Below are positions 7,544-15,378 of a DNA stretch of 36,574 bases, in pieces. A program made the translations under genes and the position numbers. The stretch is taken from positions 1 through 36,574 of the forward strand of contig CAJAIK010000008.1 of NCBI GenBank assembly GCA_903939765.1. The letters are read 5' to 3'. Origin of the DNA: an uncultured Chlorobiaceae bacterium (GTDB lineage: Bacteria; Bacteroidota; Chlorobiia; Chlorobiales; Chlorobiaceae). A model generated the notes under the pieces. It saw only the letters and a program-made list of their open reading frames with translations, was not told where the DNA came from and did not search any database. How positions within the stretch are numbered: position 1 is the stretch's first letter; each line of letters starts with the position of its first letter.

Positions 7544-7870
7544 TTATTTTTTAGGGATAATCACAGCGGATACGTTCTGTACTACCTGTCCAGCCGTGCA
7601 TGTTACGCTCTGGAAAGCCTGACCGGCGGTGTTGGTTGCGCTCTGCAACAACTGGCCAGCGGTGCCGGTTGCGTCCTGTAATAACTGACCAGCGGAGCAG
7701 GTTACGTTTCCGGCAAGATCAAGAGCTGATTTTGCGATTGGCTCAACAATCGATACAACAGCTTTTGCTCCGGTGCTTACCAAATCAAGCTCCTGCTGTA
7801 CAAATTTGCCCGCGGTATCGACAAGATTGTTGAGTGCAACTGAAAAATCGTTGATTGCGTCGTTTGCCAT
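7544..7870 (-). CDS. Chlorosome envelope protein, CsmB/CsmF-like, with hendecad repeats
   Basis: 108 residues, small, Ala/Val/Gln-rich. The N-terminal half (FSVALNNLVDTAGKFVQQ..AVVSIVEPIAKSALDLAGNV) and the C-terminus (QNVSAVIIPKK) resemble CsmB/CsmF chlorosome envelope proteins, which sit in the lipid monolayer around bacteriochlorophyll aggregates. Between them are four 11-residue units, SAGQLLQDATG, TAGQLLQSATN, TAGQAFQSVTC and TAGQVVQNVSA (residues 59-102), making it longer than the about 75 residues I recall for CsmB. An 11-residue period suits an amphipathic helix lying on a membrane. Two Cys (58 and 91) lie in or beside the repeats; chlorosome Cys are interesting because CsmI/J/X proteins carry redox centres, but no ferredoxin motif is present. 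It is monocistronic with a strong terminator. The family call is from memory of the sequences. Confidence 0.65.
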   Translation of the reverse strand: MANDAINDFSVALNNLVDTAGKFVQQELDLVSTGAKAVVSIVEPIAKSALDLAGNVTCSAGQLLQDATGTAGQLLQSATNTAGQAFQSVTCTAGQVVQNVSAVIIPKK

Positions 7871-8127
7871 GATGGTTATTATTTTAAGATTATAAGGAAA
7901 ATATATGGGTCAAAATTGATTCTTATACCTTTGTCTTATGATAGCATTAACGCAATCTCCAGATGTTGCCGCAATTTAATAAATTTTAACGAGAGAAGCC
8001 AACAAAAAACTGCTTCTGTAACACGTTAACCACTTTCGCATGGATGATGCTGGCTCAGATGAAATTTCACAGTTACACTGTTGCTGCGTATCTTGCCTTT
8101 AACTTTAAAAGAAAGAGGATTGAGACT

Positions 8128-8940
8128 ATGATAAAAAAATTTTTGTTGTTAGTTGTTTTGCTTGCTGTTTCCCTCTCTGCTACAGCGGGTGCTGCCGTTG
8201 GTACTCTTGTGCTTGACGGCTCTACGACTGTAGGACCCCTTGCAAAGACGTTTGCTGCATATTTTACTAAAAAATACGGGGTGCGTGTTACCGTGAGCGA
8301 GTCGGGCAGCGGTAATGGTGCCAAAAGCCTGATTAACGGTTCATGCACCATTGCCACCATGTCACGAGCAATGAAGGCGGCTGAAATTGCAGCGGCTCGC
8401 CAAAAAGGGGTCAATCCTGTTGCCTCAGTTGTTGCGCTTGACGGTCTTGCCATGGTTGTTCATCCGGCAAATCCGGTACGCTCGCTGACGAAAGCGCAGA
8501 TCAGCAGCATCTATCGCGGCTCTATTACCAACTGGAGAGAGGTGGGAGGTCCCAATGCCCGTATTGTTGTTATCCAGCGAGAATCGAACAGCGGGACTGA
8601 GGAGTCGTTCAAGGAGCTGGTGATTGGCAAAGGGGTGGCGATTATTGGAAGTGCAGAAACCCAGTCGAGTAATGGTTCGGTAAAAAGCCGGGTGAGCACA
8701 ACCCTTTCAGCCATAGGTTTTCTCGGCCATGGATTTGTTGATGGCTCGGTAAAAGTTATTGCTGTCAACGGTATTCTTCCTACGGTGACCACGGTAAAAA
8801 ATGGTACCTATCCAGTATCGAGGCCGCTCTATTTCTATACGAACGGCCAGCCTTCGGGGGTGGTCAAACAGTTTGTTGATCTGCCGAAAAGCCCTGAGGG
8901 AAAGAGGATGATCACCGAGCTTGGTTTTATTAACCGCTGA
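8128..8940 (+). CDS. pstS: Phosphate ABC transporter, periplasmic phosphate-binding protein PstS
   Basis: 270 residues from the ATG at 8128, preceded by an AAAGAGGA Shine-Dalgarno-like stretch 8 bp upstream. In-frame starts back to 8044 would place extra residues ahead of a clean signal peptide and are rejected. The signal peptide is about residues 1-23 (MIKKFLLLVVLLAVSLSATAGAA). The mature protein begins GTLVLDGSTTVGPL, the PstS phosphate loop. SESGSGNGAKSLINGSC, TMSRAMKAAE and QRESNSGTEESF are the further PBP-like phosphate-contact regions. It binds phosphate in the periplasm and delivers it to PstC/PstA. A terminator between it and pstC would let it be made in excess of the membrane subunits. 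Confidence 0.92.
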   Translation: MIKKFLLLVVLLAVSLSATAGAAVGTLVLDGSTTVGPLAKTFAAYFTKKYGVRVTVSESGSGNGAKSLINGSCTIATMSRAMKAAEIAAARQKGVNPVASVVALDGLAMVVHPANPVRSLTKAQISSIYRGSITNWREVGGPNARIVVIQRESNSGTEESFKELVIGKGVAIIGSAETQSSNGSVKSRVSTTLSAIGFLGHGFVDGSVKVIAVNGILPTVTTVKNGTYPVSRPLYFYTNGQPSGVVKQFVDLPKSPEGKRMITELGFINR

Positions 8941-8983
8941 GATTGTTAATTTTTTGCAGACACGAAGAGCACCGTTTTACATG

Positions 8984-9016
8984 AAAGCCGGTTAACCTGT
9001 TAATCCGGCTTTTTTG
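8984..9016 (+). terminator. Terminator after pstS
   Basis: AAAGCCGG (8984-8991) pairs with CCGGCTTT (9005-9012), extended by TTAAC (8992-8996) with GTTAA (8999-9003). The stem runs into a T-run. It lies 44 bp after the pstS stop and separates pstS from pstCAB-phoU. It may be partial, allowing read-through. Confidence 0.85.
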
Positions 9017-9041
9017 TTTTTGATGCTTGACACATGGTAAA

Positions 9042-9058
9042 TGTTTCATACTTGTAAC
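9042..9058 (+). promoter_or_regulatory. PhoB-box-like repeat upstream of pstC
   Basis: TGTTTCATACTTGTAAC contains TGTTTC and TGTAAC 11 bp apart, the spacing of the two halves of the Escherichia coli PhoB box. A TTGACA hexamer lies just before it (9027-9032), but no good -10 follows. It would allow pstCAB-phoU to have its own phosphate-responsive promoter after the pstS terminator. The match is weak. Confidence 0.25.
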
Positions 9059-9175
9059 AGAAGGGTGGTTGTATTGTGCGGTGAAAGCTCTTAGATTGGG
9101 CCCGTAACATTGAAGTCACCGGGAGAGAGAAAAGGGCGCTCGCCCTGGTAATTGTAAAAGAAAACATTCAAGACT

Positions 9176-10339
9176 ATGGCTGGAGAGAGTGGAGGGGAGT
9201 GCAACCGCACCAATGTATTTGTGGTGAGCGCCCGTAAACGCACCATGCAGAAGCTGGCAAAAAAAACCGGAGAGAGTTTGCTTTTTGCCGTAGCTTCTTT
9301 TGTGGCCGTTATTGTTCTTTTCATCTTCTATTTTGTGGCGCGTGATGCCGTTCCGTTTTTTCAGATCCGGGGATTTTCTGAATTTTTCACCAGCTCAAAC
9401 TGGTATCCGGCCGATGACCCTGCCCAGTTCGGGGCACTTGCCATCATTTACGGCAGTCTGATGGTGACGCTCGGTTCTGCCCTGATTGCCGTGCCGATGG
9501 GTGTGGCTGCCGCAATATGCCTGAGTGATATCCTCCCGTTTTCGATTCGGCAGTATGCCAAACCGGTCATTGAGATGCTTGCTGCAATTCCTTCGGTAGC
9601 CTTTGGCTTTTTTGCCCTTGTCGTTCTTGCCCCGCTTTTGCAGAATAACGGCGGCCCCATGCTGATGTGGGCGTGGTGGATACTTGTTTCACCTTTCATG
9701 CTGCTTGCTGTTATCGTTCTTTCCGATCTTTTGACTACGAAGATAACGGAGCCGAAACGGCGGGAGCAATTGCATATTTTCTTTCTGATTTTCTTCGGCC
9801 TTCTGTCGGTTTTGTTTTTGTTCAAGGTTGGTACCGTTCTCTACGGGATTCAGATACTGACTGGTACCAATGCACTGACAGTCTCCATTATTTTGAGCTT
9901 TATGGCCCTGCCAACTATTGTCAGCGTTTCCGAAGATTCCCTTCAGGCGGTCGGGCGCGACATTCGTGAGGGGAGTTATGCCCTTGGAGCTACCAGGGCT
10001 GAAACGATCATCAAAACCGTTCTTCCTGCTGGAAGCAGCGGCATTCTTGCGGCAGTCATTCTTGGCATCATGCGCGCACTCGGCGAAACGATGGTGGTCT
10101 GGATGGCTTCGGGCAACTCCTCCCAGATTCCCGAGCCATGGTTCAATTATCTCCAGTCAATCAGGACGCTGACGGCAACCATTGCCGGTGATATGGGCGA
10201 AGCTGACCAGGTAACCGGATCGGCCCGTTTTCATGTGTTGTTCGCTATGGGACTGCTTCTGCTTGTTATCAGTTTTGTCAGCAACCTGGTCAGCGAGAGG
10301 ATCGTTGTCCGCCAGCGGAAAATTCTTTCAGGTCAGTAG
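9176..10339 (+). CDS. pstC: Phosphate ABC transporter permease PstC
   Basis: 387 residues from 9176. An internal ATG at 9245 (MQKLAKKTGESLLF) gives a more typical permease N-terminus, and neither start has a clear ribosome binding site, so the start is uncertain. Six hydrophobic helices are visible. The first is ESLLFAVASFVAVIVLFIFYFVA. The EAA-like cytoplasmic loop is IREGSYALGATRAETIIKTVLPAG, which docks on PstB. The long region between helices 1 and 2 (RDAVPFFQIRGFSEFFTSSNWYPADDPAQFG) is the typical PstC NWxP-containing periplasmic loop. Forms the channel with PstA in the inner membrane. pstA starts 54 bp downstream. Confidence 0.9.
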   Translation: MAGESGGECNRTNVFVVSARKRTMQKLAKKTGESLLFAVASFVAVIVLFIFYFVARDAVPFFQIRGFSEFFTSSNWYPADDPAQFGALAIIYGSLMVTLGSALIAVPMGVAAAICLSDILPFSIRQYAKPVIEMLAAIPSVAFGFFALVVLAPLLQNNGGPMLMWAWWILVSPFMLLAVIVLSDLLTTKITEPKRREQLHIFFLIFFGLLSVLFLFKVGTVLYGIQILTGTNALTVSIILSFMALPTIVSVSEDSLQAVGRDIREGSYALGATRAETIIKTVLPAGSSGILAAVILGIMRALGETMVVWMASGNSSQIPEPWFNYLQSIRTLTATIAGDMGEADQVTGSARFHVLFAMGLLLLVISFVSNLVSERIVVRQRKILSGQ

Positions 10340-10393
10340 TTGTTGATGGTTGGAAATTGATTGTTGTGCATCTGTTCATCAAACCCTGTACCT

Positions 10394-11740
10394 ATGAATA
10401 TCGGAACCAGAAAAATACTTGATCGATCATTTACTGCGGTTGGTATCGGTTCTATTGTCGTCATGGCCGTTGCCCTGATGATTGTTGTTGTGCCGATTAT
10501 CACGAACGGAATCGGTGCGGTATTTTTTACCGGTACGGTTGAGCACCGCAAAATGCTGTTCAGTGAATTCAAGCGTGGCGACAGCGAAAACCTCTCCAGT
10601 GAAGTTGCCTCGTCAGAGCGTTACCGTGCAAAAGTGTACGGTATGCTCACCGGTTTTGAGGCTGAACTGGAAACGATGGCTCCGGAAAAAAAGGCTGAAT
10701 ACAAGACGAAATATTCAGAGGTCAGAACGGCCCTCCAGGCTTTGCTTGGCCCTCTGCCCGGTGATCAGGAACCGATGCTGACACGTTTCAAGTATGGCCA
10801 GACCCGGTGGGAGAAAGCGGAAGAAAAGCTGCATGACCTCCTTTATGAATCAAAGTGGGACAACTCCAATCCTGAGGTAATGGCCAAAGAGTACTTTGTG
10901 AGCCGCGCCATCGGCTTTGAGGGAACCTCTCTTGTCAAGCTGTTCCCTTATGTCAAGGATAATCTTGATAAGATGCTCCTCCCCGAGTTCACCGTTTACT
11001 GGGGATTTATCACGGACAGTTCGGTTGATTCGCACTTTTTTGGAGGGATCTGGCCGGAAATTCAGGGCACCTTTTTTCTTGCCATCGGCGCCATGCTCTT
11101 TGCCTTTCCCCTCGGTGTGGTCGCAGCAGTCTATTTTACCGAATATGCCAAGCCGGGTTTTTTGAACAGCATGTTGCGCAGTGCCAACAGCACCCTCGCC
11201 GGTGTTCCAAGTATTGTTTTTGGTATGTTTGGTCTTGCTTTTTTTATCAATACTCTCAAGGTTTCTGAATCTAAAAGTGTGATTGCCGGAGCACTGACAC
11301 TGGCCATCATGATTCTGCCAACCATTATCCGTGCGGCTGAAGAGGCGATTCTTGCCGTACCAAAGACCTACAGGGAGGCGTCACTCAGTCTTGGTTCTAC
11401 AAAATGGAATACCATCGCAACGGTTATTCTGCCCGCAGCGCTTCCTGGCATTCTGACCGGAGGGGTTATCAGCCTCGGCAGGGCGGCGGGCGAGACGGCT
11501 CCGATTATCTTTACGGCCGCGGTCAGTGTTGGGTCAGCGATAGGCTTGGCGGATGTCTTATCCTCTCCTACGCCGGCACTCTCCTGGAACATTTATAACC
11601 TTGCCAGTGAACATGAGGCGGCAGCCCAGATTCGTCATGTTCAGTATGGTATGGTGCTCGCTCTTGTCAGTATCGTGTTGATGCTTAACCTGTCGGCAAT
11701 TGTGCTGAGGGCCCGTATTTCGAAAAAATTAAAAGGCTAA
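10394..11740 (+). CDS. pstA: Phosphate ABC transporter permease PstA with large periplasmic insert
   Basis: 448 residues from the ATG at 10394; the upstream TTG at 10361 would add 11 unconvincing residues. Typical PstA proteins are about 280-300 residues. Helix 1 (about residues 16-38) is followed by about 175 hydrophilic residues (40-215), helical and charged (LSSEVASSERYRAKVYGMLTGFEAELETMAPEKKAEYK...), then the normal permease core: FFLAIGAMLFAFPLGVVAAVYFTEY, the EAA loop TYREASLSLGSTKWNTIATVILPAALPG near residue 325, and GRAAGETAPIIF. The insert should face the periplasm, where PstS docks. Such extended PstA proteins are known in some phyla; the role of the insert here is not known. Pairs with PstC; pstB starts 12 bp after its stop. 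Confidence 0.9.
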   Translation: MNIGTRKILDRSFTAVGIGSIVVMAVALMIVVVPIITNGIGAVFFTGTVEHRKMLFSEFKRGDSENLSSEVASSERYRAKVYGMLTGFEAELETMAPEKKAEYKTKYSEVRTALQALLGPLPGDQEPMLTRFKYGQTRWEKAEEKLHDLLYESKWDNSNPEVMAKEYFVSRAIGFEGTSLVKLFPYVKDNLDKMLLPEFTVYWGFITDSSVDSHFFGGIWPEIQGTFFLAIGAMLFAFPLGVVAAVYFTEYAKPGFLNSMLRSANSTLAGVPSIVFGMFGLAFFINTLKVSESKSVIAGALTLAIMILPTIIRAAEEAILAVPKTYREASLSLGSTKWNTIATVILPAALPGILTGGVISLGRAAGETAPIIFTAAVSVGSAIGLADVLSSPTPALSWNIYNLASEHEAAAQIRHVQYGMVLALVSIVLMLNLSAIVLRARISKKLKG

Positions 11741-11752
11741 AATAACTTATCA

Positions 11753-12613
11753 ATGCTCATGACAATGGATGCCAGAGAGAGTTCCGGAAGTGCGCCGGCA
11801 CAGAAGGCAACAAGGGATATGTATCTCCCTCCTGAACGAAGAAAAATAGCCGATGGCGGCGCCGCTCATATTTCGGCCAAGGAATTTTCGGTCTATTATG
11901 GCGAGTTTGAGGCGGTAAAGAGGGTGAGTGCCGATATTCTTTCAAAATATGTGACAGCAATCATTGGCCCCAGCGGCTGCGGCAAGAGCACTTTTTTACG
12001 CTCCATAAACCGCATGAACGATCTTATACCAAGTTGCCACACAACTGGTGCGCTGCTTTTTGACGGTCAAGACGTTTATGGAAAATTCACTGATGAGGTG
12101 CTGCTTCGCAAAAAGGTGGGCATGGTGTTTCAGAAGCCAAATCCCTTTCCAAAGTCCATTTTTGACAACATCGCCTATGGGCCCCGCCTGCATGGTGTGA
12201 ATGACAAGAAAAAACTGATGGAAATTGTCGAACGCAGCCTGAAAAAAGCGGCGATATGGGATGAAGTGTGTGACCGTCTCGACAAGAATGCCCTCGGTCT
12301 CAGCGGCGGCCAGCAGCAGCGTCTCTGTGTTGCCCGTACGCTTGCCGTTGAGCCAGAGGTGCTTCTGCTCGATGAGCCCACTTCAGCTCTTGATCCAAAA
12401 GCTACCGCAAAAATCGAGGATCTCATCCAGGAGCTGCGCGGCAGTTATACCATCATGATTGTTACGCATAACATGCAGCAGGCATCCCGGGTATCGGACT
12501 CTACCATGTTTTTTTATGAAGGGCTGCTTGTTGAACATGCCTCTACCGCACAGCTCTTTACCAATCCGAAGGATCCTATGACGGAAGATTATATAACCGG
12601 AAGATTCAGCTAA
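11753..12613 (+). CDS. pstB: Phosphate ABC transporter ATP-binding protein PstB
   Basis: 286 residues. Walker [11 protein letters not shown] (about 71-80), Q-loop [21 protein letters not shown] signature LSGGQQQR, Walker [14 protein letters not shown] and the H-loop THNM are all intact. The Q-loop and TGRFS C-terminus are characteristic of PstB. Residues 1-40 are a poorly conserved, probably disordered extension, and the ATGs at 11759 and 11765 are alternative starts. It hydrolyses ATP at the cytoplasmic face of PstCA to drive phosphate import. phoU follows after 18 bp. Confidence 0.93.
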   Translation: MLMTMDARESSGSAPAQKATRDMYLPPERRKIADGGAAHISAKEFSVYYGEFEAVKRVSADILSKYVTAIIGPSGCGKSTFLRSINRMNDLIPSCHTTGALLFDGQDVYGKFTDEVLLRKKVGMVFQKPNPFPKSIFDNIAYGPRLHGVNDKKKLMEIVERSLKKAAIWDEVCDRLDKNALGLSGGQQQRLCVARTLAVEPEVLLLDEPTSALDPKATAKIEDLIQELRGSYTIMIVTHNMQQASRVSDSTMFFYEGLLVEHASTAQLFTNPKDPMTEDYITGRFS

Positions 12614-12631
12614 CGAAACCATTACACGATC

Positions 12632-13318
12632 ATGTCAGAACGTCCGGTCCATGAGCATATCAAAGAACTCTCCCATGTTCTTGTGCAACTTTCCGACAAG
12701 GTGGTCGGGAATTTACTTGATGCGCTGCATGCAGTCAAACATCAGGATGAGCAGGGTGCGCGAAAAATCAAGCTTGTTGATGATGAAATAGATGTGGCTG
12801 AGGTCGATCTTGAGGCGCGCTGCCTGGCATTTCTTGCCCTTCAGCAGCCGGTAGCAAGAGATCTGCGTACCATTGTTACCATCATCAAGATCAACGATGA
12901 CCTTGAGCGTATTGGTGACCTGGCGGTGCACATTATTGAGCGTATGCCCGAAATAAGCCCGGAGATGCTTGAATCCTTTGATTTTGAGAGTATGGGCATT
13001 CGTGCTGGCGACATGGTTAAAAAGTCCATCAAGGCATTTGTCTCCAAAGACCGCATGCTTGCCGACCAGGTGTGTGCCCTTGATGAAGAGGTCGATGTGA
13101 TGCATCGCTCAGCCTTCAAAAAAGTGACAGCGCTCATGAAGGGGACTGATTCTGATGTTGACCAGCTTATAGCGGCATTAAGCATATCGCGCTATATTGA
13201 GCGCATGGCCGACCATGCCTCACGCATAGCCAATGAGGTTATTTTTCTGGTGACGGGTGAAATTGTGCGCCACAGAGGTGGCTTTTATGAAAAGCTTATT
13301 GAGTCGCTCAAAGATTGA
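12632..13318 (+). CDS. phoU: Phosphate transport regulator PhoU
   Basis: 228 residues with two PhoU three-helix repeats. The first contains DDEIDVAEVDLEARCLAFLALQQPVARDLRTIVTIIKINDDLERIGDLAVHI, and the second DEEVDVMHRSAFKKV...ISRYIERMADHASRIANEV. The E/D-x3-D clusters that bind metal are present in both (DDLERIGD and RYIERMADH). PhoU damps PstSCAB activity and, where PhoR/PhoB exist, signals phosphate sufficiency. It is the last pst gene, 18 bp after pstB. A 7-bp perfect hairpin overlaps its stop codon. No phoR/phoB pair is in the window. Confidence 0.92.
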   Translation: MSERPVHEHIKELSHVLVQLSDKVVGNLLDALHAVKHQDEQGARKIKLVDDEIDVAEVDLEARCLAFLALQQPVARDLRTIVTIIKINDDLERIGDLAVHIIERMPEISPEMLESFDFESMGIRAGDMVKKSIKAFVSKDRMLADQVCALDEEVDVMHRSAFKKVTALMKGTDSDVDQLIAALSISRYIERMADHASRIANEVIFLVTGEIVRHRGGFYEKLIESLKD

Positions 13319-13321
13319 GCG
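13305..13321 (+). other. Hairpin over the phoU stop codon
   Basis: CGCTCAA, a 3-nt AGA loop and TTGAGCG form a perfect 7-bp stem that includes the phoU TGA. No T-run follows directly, and the nearest (13364-13376) is 43 bp away. It may protect the 3' end or partly terminate before the PhoU-like gene; function is inferred. Confidence 0.35.
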
Positions 13322-13450
13322 CTTGCAAATGTGGGGGCAATGGGGCAGGTCTGGTGGGGTTTTAGTTTTTTTTCTTGCAATTAACCTTGCAGGTCTGCTA
13401 AATTAACGTCACTTTGTATTTTTTAAACATAAGCATGGTGTTTGAACCCT

Positions 13451-14182
13451 ATGGCTAACCTGTTAGGCAAATTTTTCGGCGATTCACCGAAAACCGCAGA
13501 AACCCCGAAAGCCTTTACCATCCAGATTGATCCTGCGAAGTTCGCTCTTTCGATTAAACCGCAGGGGACGGTTCATGTGCAGCTTGAATCACTCAAGCAG
13601 AAGCTCACAAAACTCTCTTCGAACGTTGAGAACAATCTGATGCTGAGTATCCGTGCATCAACAAAGGGTAATGTTGAGCTTGCGGCTTCGGCCTTCAAGT
13701 TTGATGAAGCCTATATCCGCAAAGGGAAGTTCGAGGTTGAATATCTTACCCTGGCCTACGCAGCCTTCCAGAATCTCGGTGAATCCGATCTTAAGGCGGT
13801 CAACCATGCGAGGATGATCCTCAGGGAGCTTGAAAAACTGGCTCAGCTTGCACTCAATATTGCCGATAAAACCGGTTATGTGCAGTTTGCCAATGTGCAG
13901 GAGCTGCACAAGGATGAGTATGGCCTGAAACCGATGGGTGATATTACGGCTGAAATGATCAAGAAAGCGGTTGAGGCCTACGTCAGCAGCAACTCAAAAC
14001 ATGCCAGTGAGACGCTGGTGATGATGAAGGAGATCAAGGATCTTTACGATACGGCGGTTGCCAAAATCAAGGCATCGGTGAACGACCAGAATATCACCAA
14101 TCTTACCGGTATTCTTTCGATTGTTGAGCATGTCAAGTCGTCAGCGGATATCTCCTGTTCCATTGCGAGCCATTTTTGCTGA
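13451..14182 (+). CDS. Divergent PhoU-like protein
   Basis: 243 residues from the ATG at 13451; an in-frame TTG at 13442 adds three residues. Residues 22-45 form a short beta-rich start (FTIQIDPAKFALSIKPQGTVHVQ). The rest is helical with PhoU-repeat character: NVENNLMLSIRASTKGNVELAASAFKFDEAYIRKGKFEVEYLTLAYAAFQN, then ARMILRELEKLAQLALNIADK where PhoU has DLERIGDLAVHI, and a second half ending VEHVKSSADISCSIASHFC. The acidic metal-binding positions are largely replaced (Glu-Lys-Leu-Ala-Gln for Glu-Arg-Ile-Gly-Asp). It lies 132 bp after phoU, with its own strong terminator, so it may be a separate transcript. Likely a PhoU-fold partner or regulator tied to phosphate uptake; the role is unknown. 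Confidence 0.6.
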   Translation: MANLLGKFFGDSPKTAETPKAFTIQIDPAKFALSIKPQGTVHVQLESLKQKLTKLSSNVENNLMLSIRASTKGNVELAASAFKFDEAYIRKGKFEVEYLTLAYAAFQNLGESDLKAVNHARMILRELEKLAQLALNIADKTGYVQFANVQELHKDEYGLKPMGDITAEMIKKAVEAYVSSNSKHASETLVMMKEIKDLYDTAVAKIKASVNDQNITNLTGILSIVEHVKSSADISCSIASHFC

Positions 14183-14203
14183 GCCGCTCCTCTTTTTTAT
14201 GAT

Positions 14204-14235
14204 AAAAAAAGCGTGCTTCGGTTCGCTTTTTTTTA
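14204..14235 (+). terminator. Strong terminator after the PhoU-like gene
   Basis: AAAAAAAGCG (14204-14213) pairs with CGCTTTTTTT (14224-14233) around a TTCG-containing loop, followed by more T. It is symmetric and would work on both strands. It ends the phosphate region before the RND genes. Confidence 0.85.
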
Positions 14236-14277
14236 TTATGGTGCATGTTGCCCTGATTATCTGATGACTGTTTATCA

Positions 14278-15378
14278 ATGAAAAACCAACAAACGATAGT
14301 TGAAAAGCTGAACAAGCATAAAGTTTTTGCTGTAGCCCTTCTTGCCCTGCTTCTGGGACTCTTCTGGTTTTTCCAGCATCGTGAACCGAAAAAAGTTGCG
14401 ACAGAGAGACCGAGCGGACGTATTCCCGTTTCGGTTGCCCTGCTTTCAAACGCTGCTGTCCGTGACAGCTTCAGTACCATCGGTACCATTGAGGCATTCA
14501 GGGAGGCTGATATCTTTTCTGAATCCGCCGGTCTTGTTCGCAGGGTTTCGGCTGAACCGGGAACCCCGAAAAAGGCAGGAGAAGCGCTCTTTTTGCTTGA
14601 TGACGAACTTGCTTCGGCCCGGAAGAGAAGGGCGGAGGCATTGTACAGGAAGGCGAAACGGGATGCTGAGCGCTACAAAATCCTTTACAGCGAAGGAGCT
14701 GTGGCACTTTCAGCCAGTGAAACGGCGCAGTTGCAGCTTGATGAGGCTGAAGCCGAGTTCATTACAGCCAAACGCAAATACGGCGACACCAGGGTGAAAG
14801 CTCCTTTTTCAGGGATGGTAACTGCCCGCTTTGTTGAGCAGGGGGAGCTGGTTCAGGAGGGAAAGAAGGTTGCACAGATGGTTGACCTCTCGAAGGTGAA
14901 AGTGATCATCTTTGTGCCCGAGCAGCAGATTGTCAAGTTTGTGCCGGGAACTCTCCTGACTGTTACCAGCGATAGTTATCCGTCAGAGGCTTTCAGCGGC
15001 AAGGTAAGCTCGGTGAGTGACAAGGCGGGGCGTGATCACACCTTCAGGGTTGAAGTGGTGCTGCAGAACTCCGGCCACAGTGTCTTTCGATCAGGCATGT
15101 TTGCGAGGGTACTCATGAAGGATGAGAGCGGGCGGCAGGCGCTGCTTGTTCCTCGTGTTGCGCTTGTGTCAGGGATCAGAAAACCTGAACTTTTTGTTGT
15201 TCGGAACGGCAAGGCTTATTTGAAGCCGTTTGTTGCCGGTATGGAGCTGCAGAAACAGATTGAGGTTCTTGGAGGGCTTTCAGCGGGCGAGAGTGTGGTG
15301 ATCAGCGGGCAGAACGAGCTGCATGATGGCTCTGATGTGGTTGTCATCGATCAGCAAAAGAGCCTCGCCCAGCCATGA
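14278..15378 (+). CDS. RND efflux periplasmic adaptor (membrane fusion protein)
   Basis: 366 residues. An N-terminal membrane anchor (VFAVALLALLLGLFWFF, about residues 18-35) is followed by a periplasmic domain. The two half-lipoyl segments flank a short coiled hairpin: FSESAGLVRRVSAEPGTPKKAGEALFLLDDELASARKRRAEALYRKAKRDAERYKILYSEGAVALSASETAQLQLDEAEAEF and DTRVKAPFSGMVTARFVEQGELVQEGKKVAQMVDLSKV. The beta-barrel and membrane-proximal domains follow (LLVPRVALVSGIRKPELFVVRNGKAYLKPF). This is an HlyD/AcrA-family adaptor that links the RND pump to an outer-membrane channel. Its TGA overlaps the pump ATG by 4 bp (ATGA), so the two are translationally coupled. No TolC-like gene is in the window; substrate unknown. 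Confidence 0.85.
   Translation: MKNQQTIVEKLNKHKVFAVALLALLLGLFWFFQHREPKKVATERPSGRIPVSVALLSNAAVRDSFSTIGTIEAFREADIFSESAGLVRRVSAEPGTPKKAGEALFLLDDELASARKRRAEALYRKAKRDAERYKILYSEGAVALSASETAQLQLDEAEAEFITAKRKYGDTRVKAPFSGMVTARFVEQGELVQEGKKVAQMVDLSKVKVIIFVPEQQIVKFVPGTLLTVTSDSYPSEAFSGKVSSVSDKAGRDHTFRVEVVLQNSGHSVFRSGMFARVLMKDESGRQALLVPRVALVSGIRKPELFVVRNGKAYLKPFVAGMELQKQIEVLGGLSAGESVVISGQNELHDGSDVVVIDQQKSLAQP

Noticed and set aside
7889-7913. Minus-strand promoter for the chlorosome-type gene (TTGACC and TATAAT)
   Set aside because: The hexamers are only 13 bp apart, too short for a sigma70 promoter.
7970-8100. Possible Pho box upstream of pstS (GTAACACGTTAACC and TTCACAGTTACAC)
   Set aside because: The hexamers recur at about 8 bp or 7 bp, not the 11-bp period expected for PhoB/PhoP; similarity is limited to AT-rich words.
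8044-8127. Earlier in-frame start for PstS
   Set aside because: It would place 28 polar/mixed residues before a clean signal peptide; the ATG at 8128 has a ribosome binding site.
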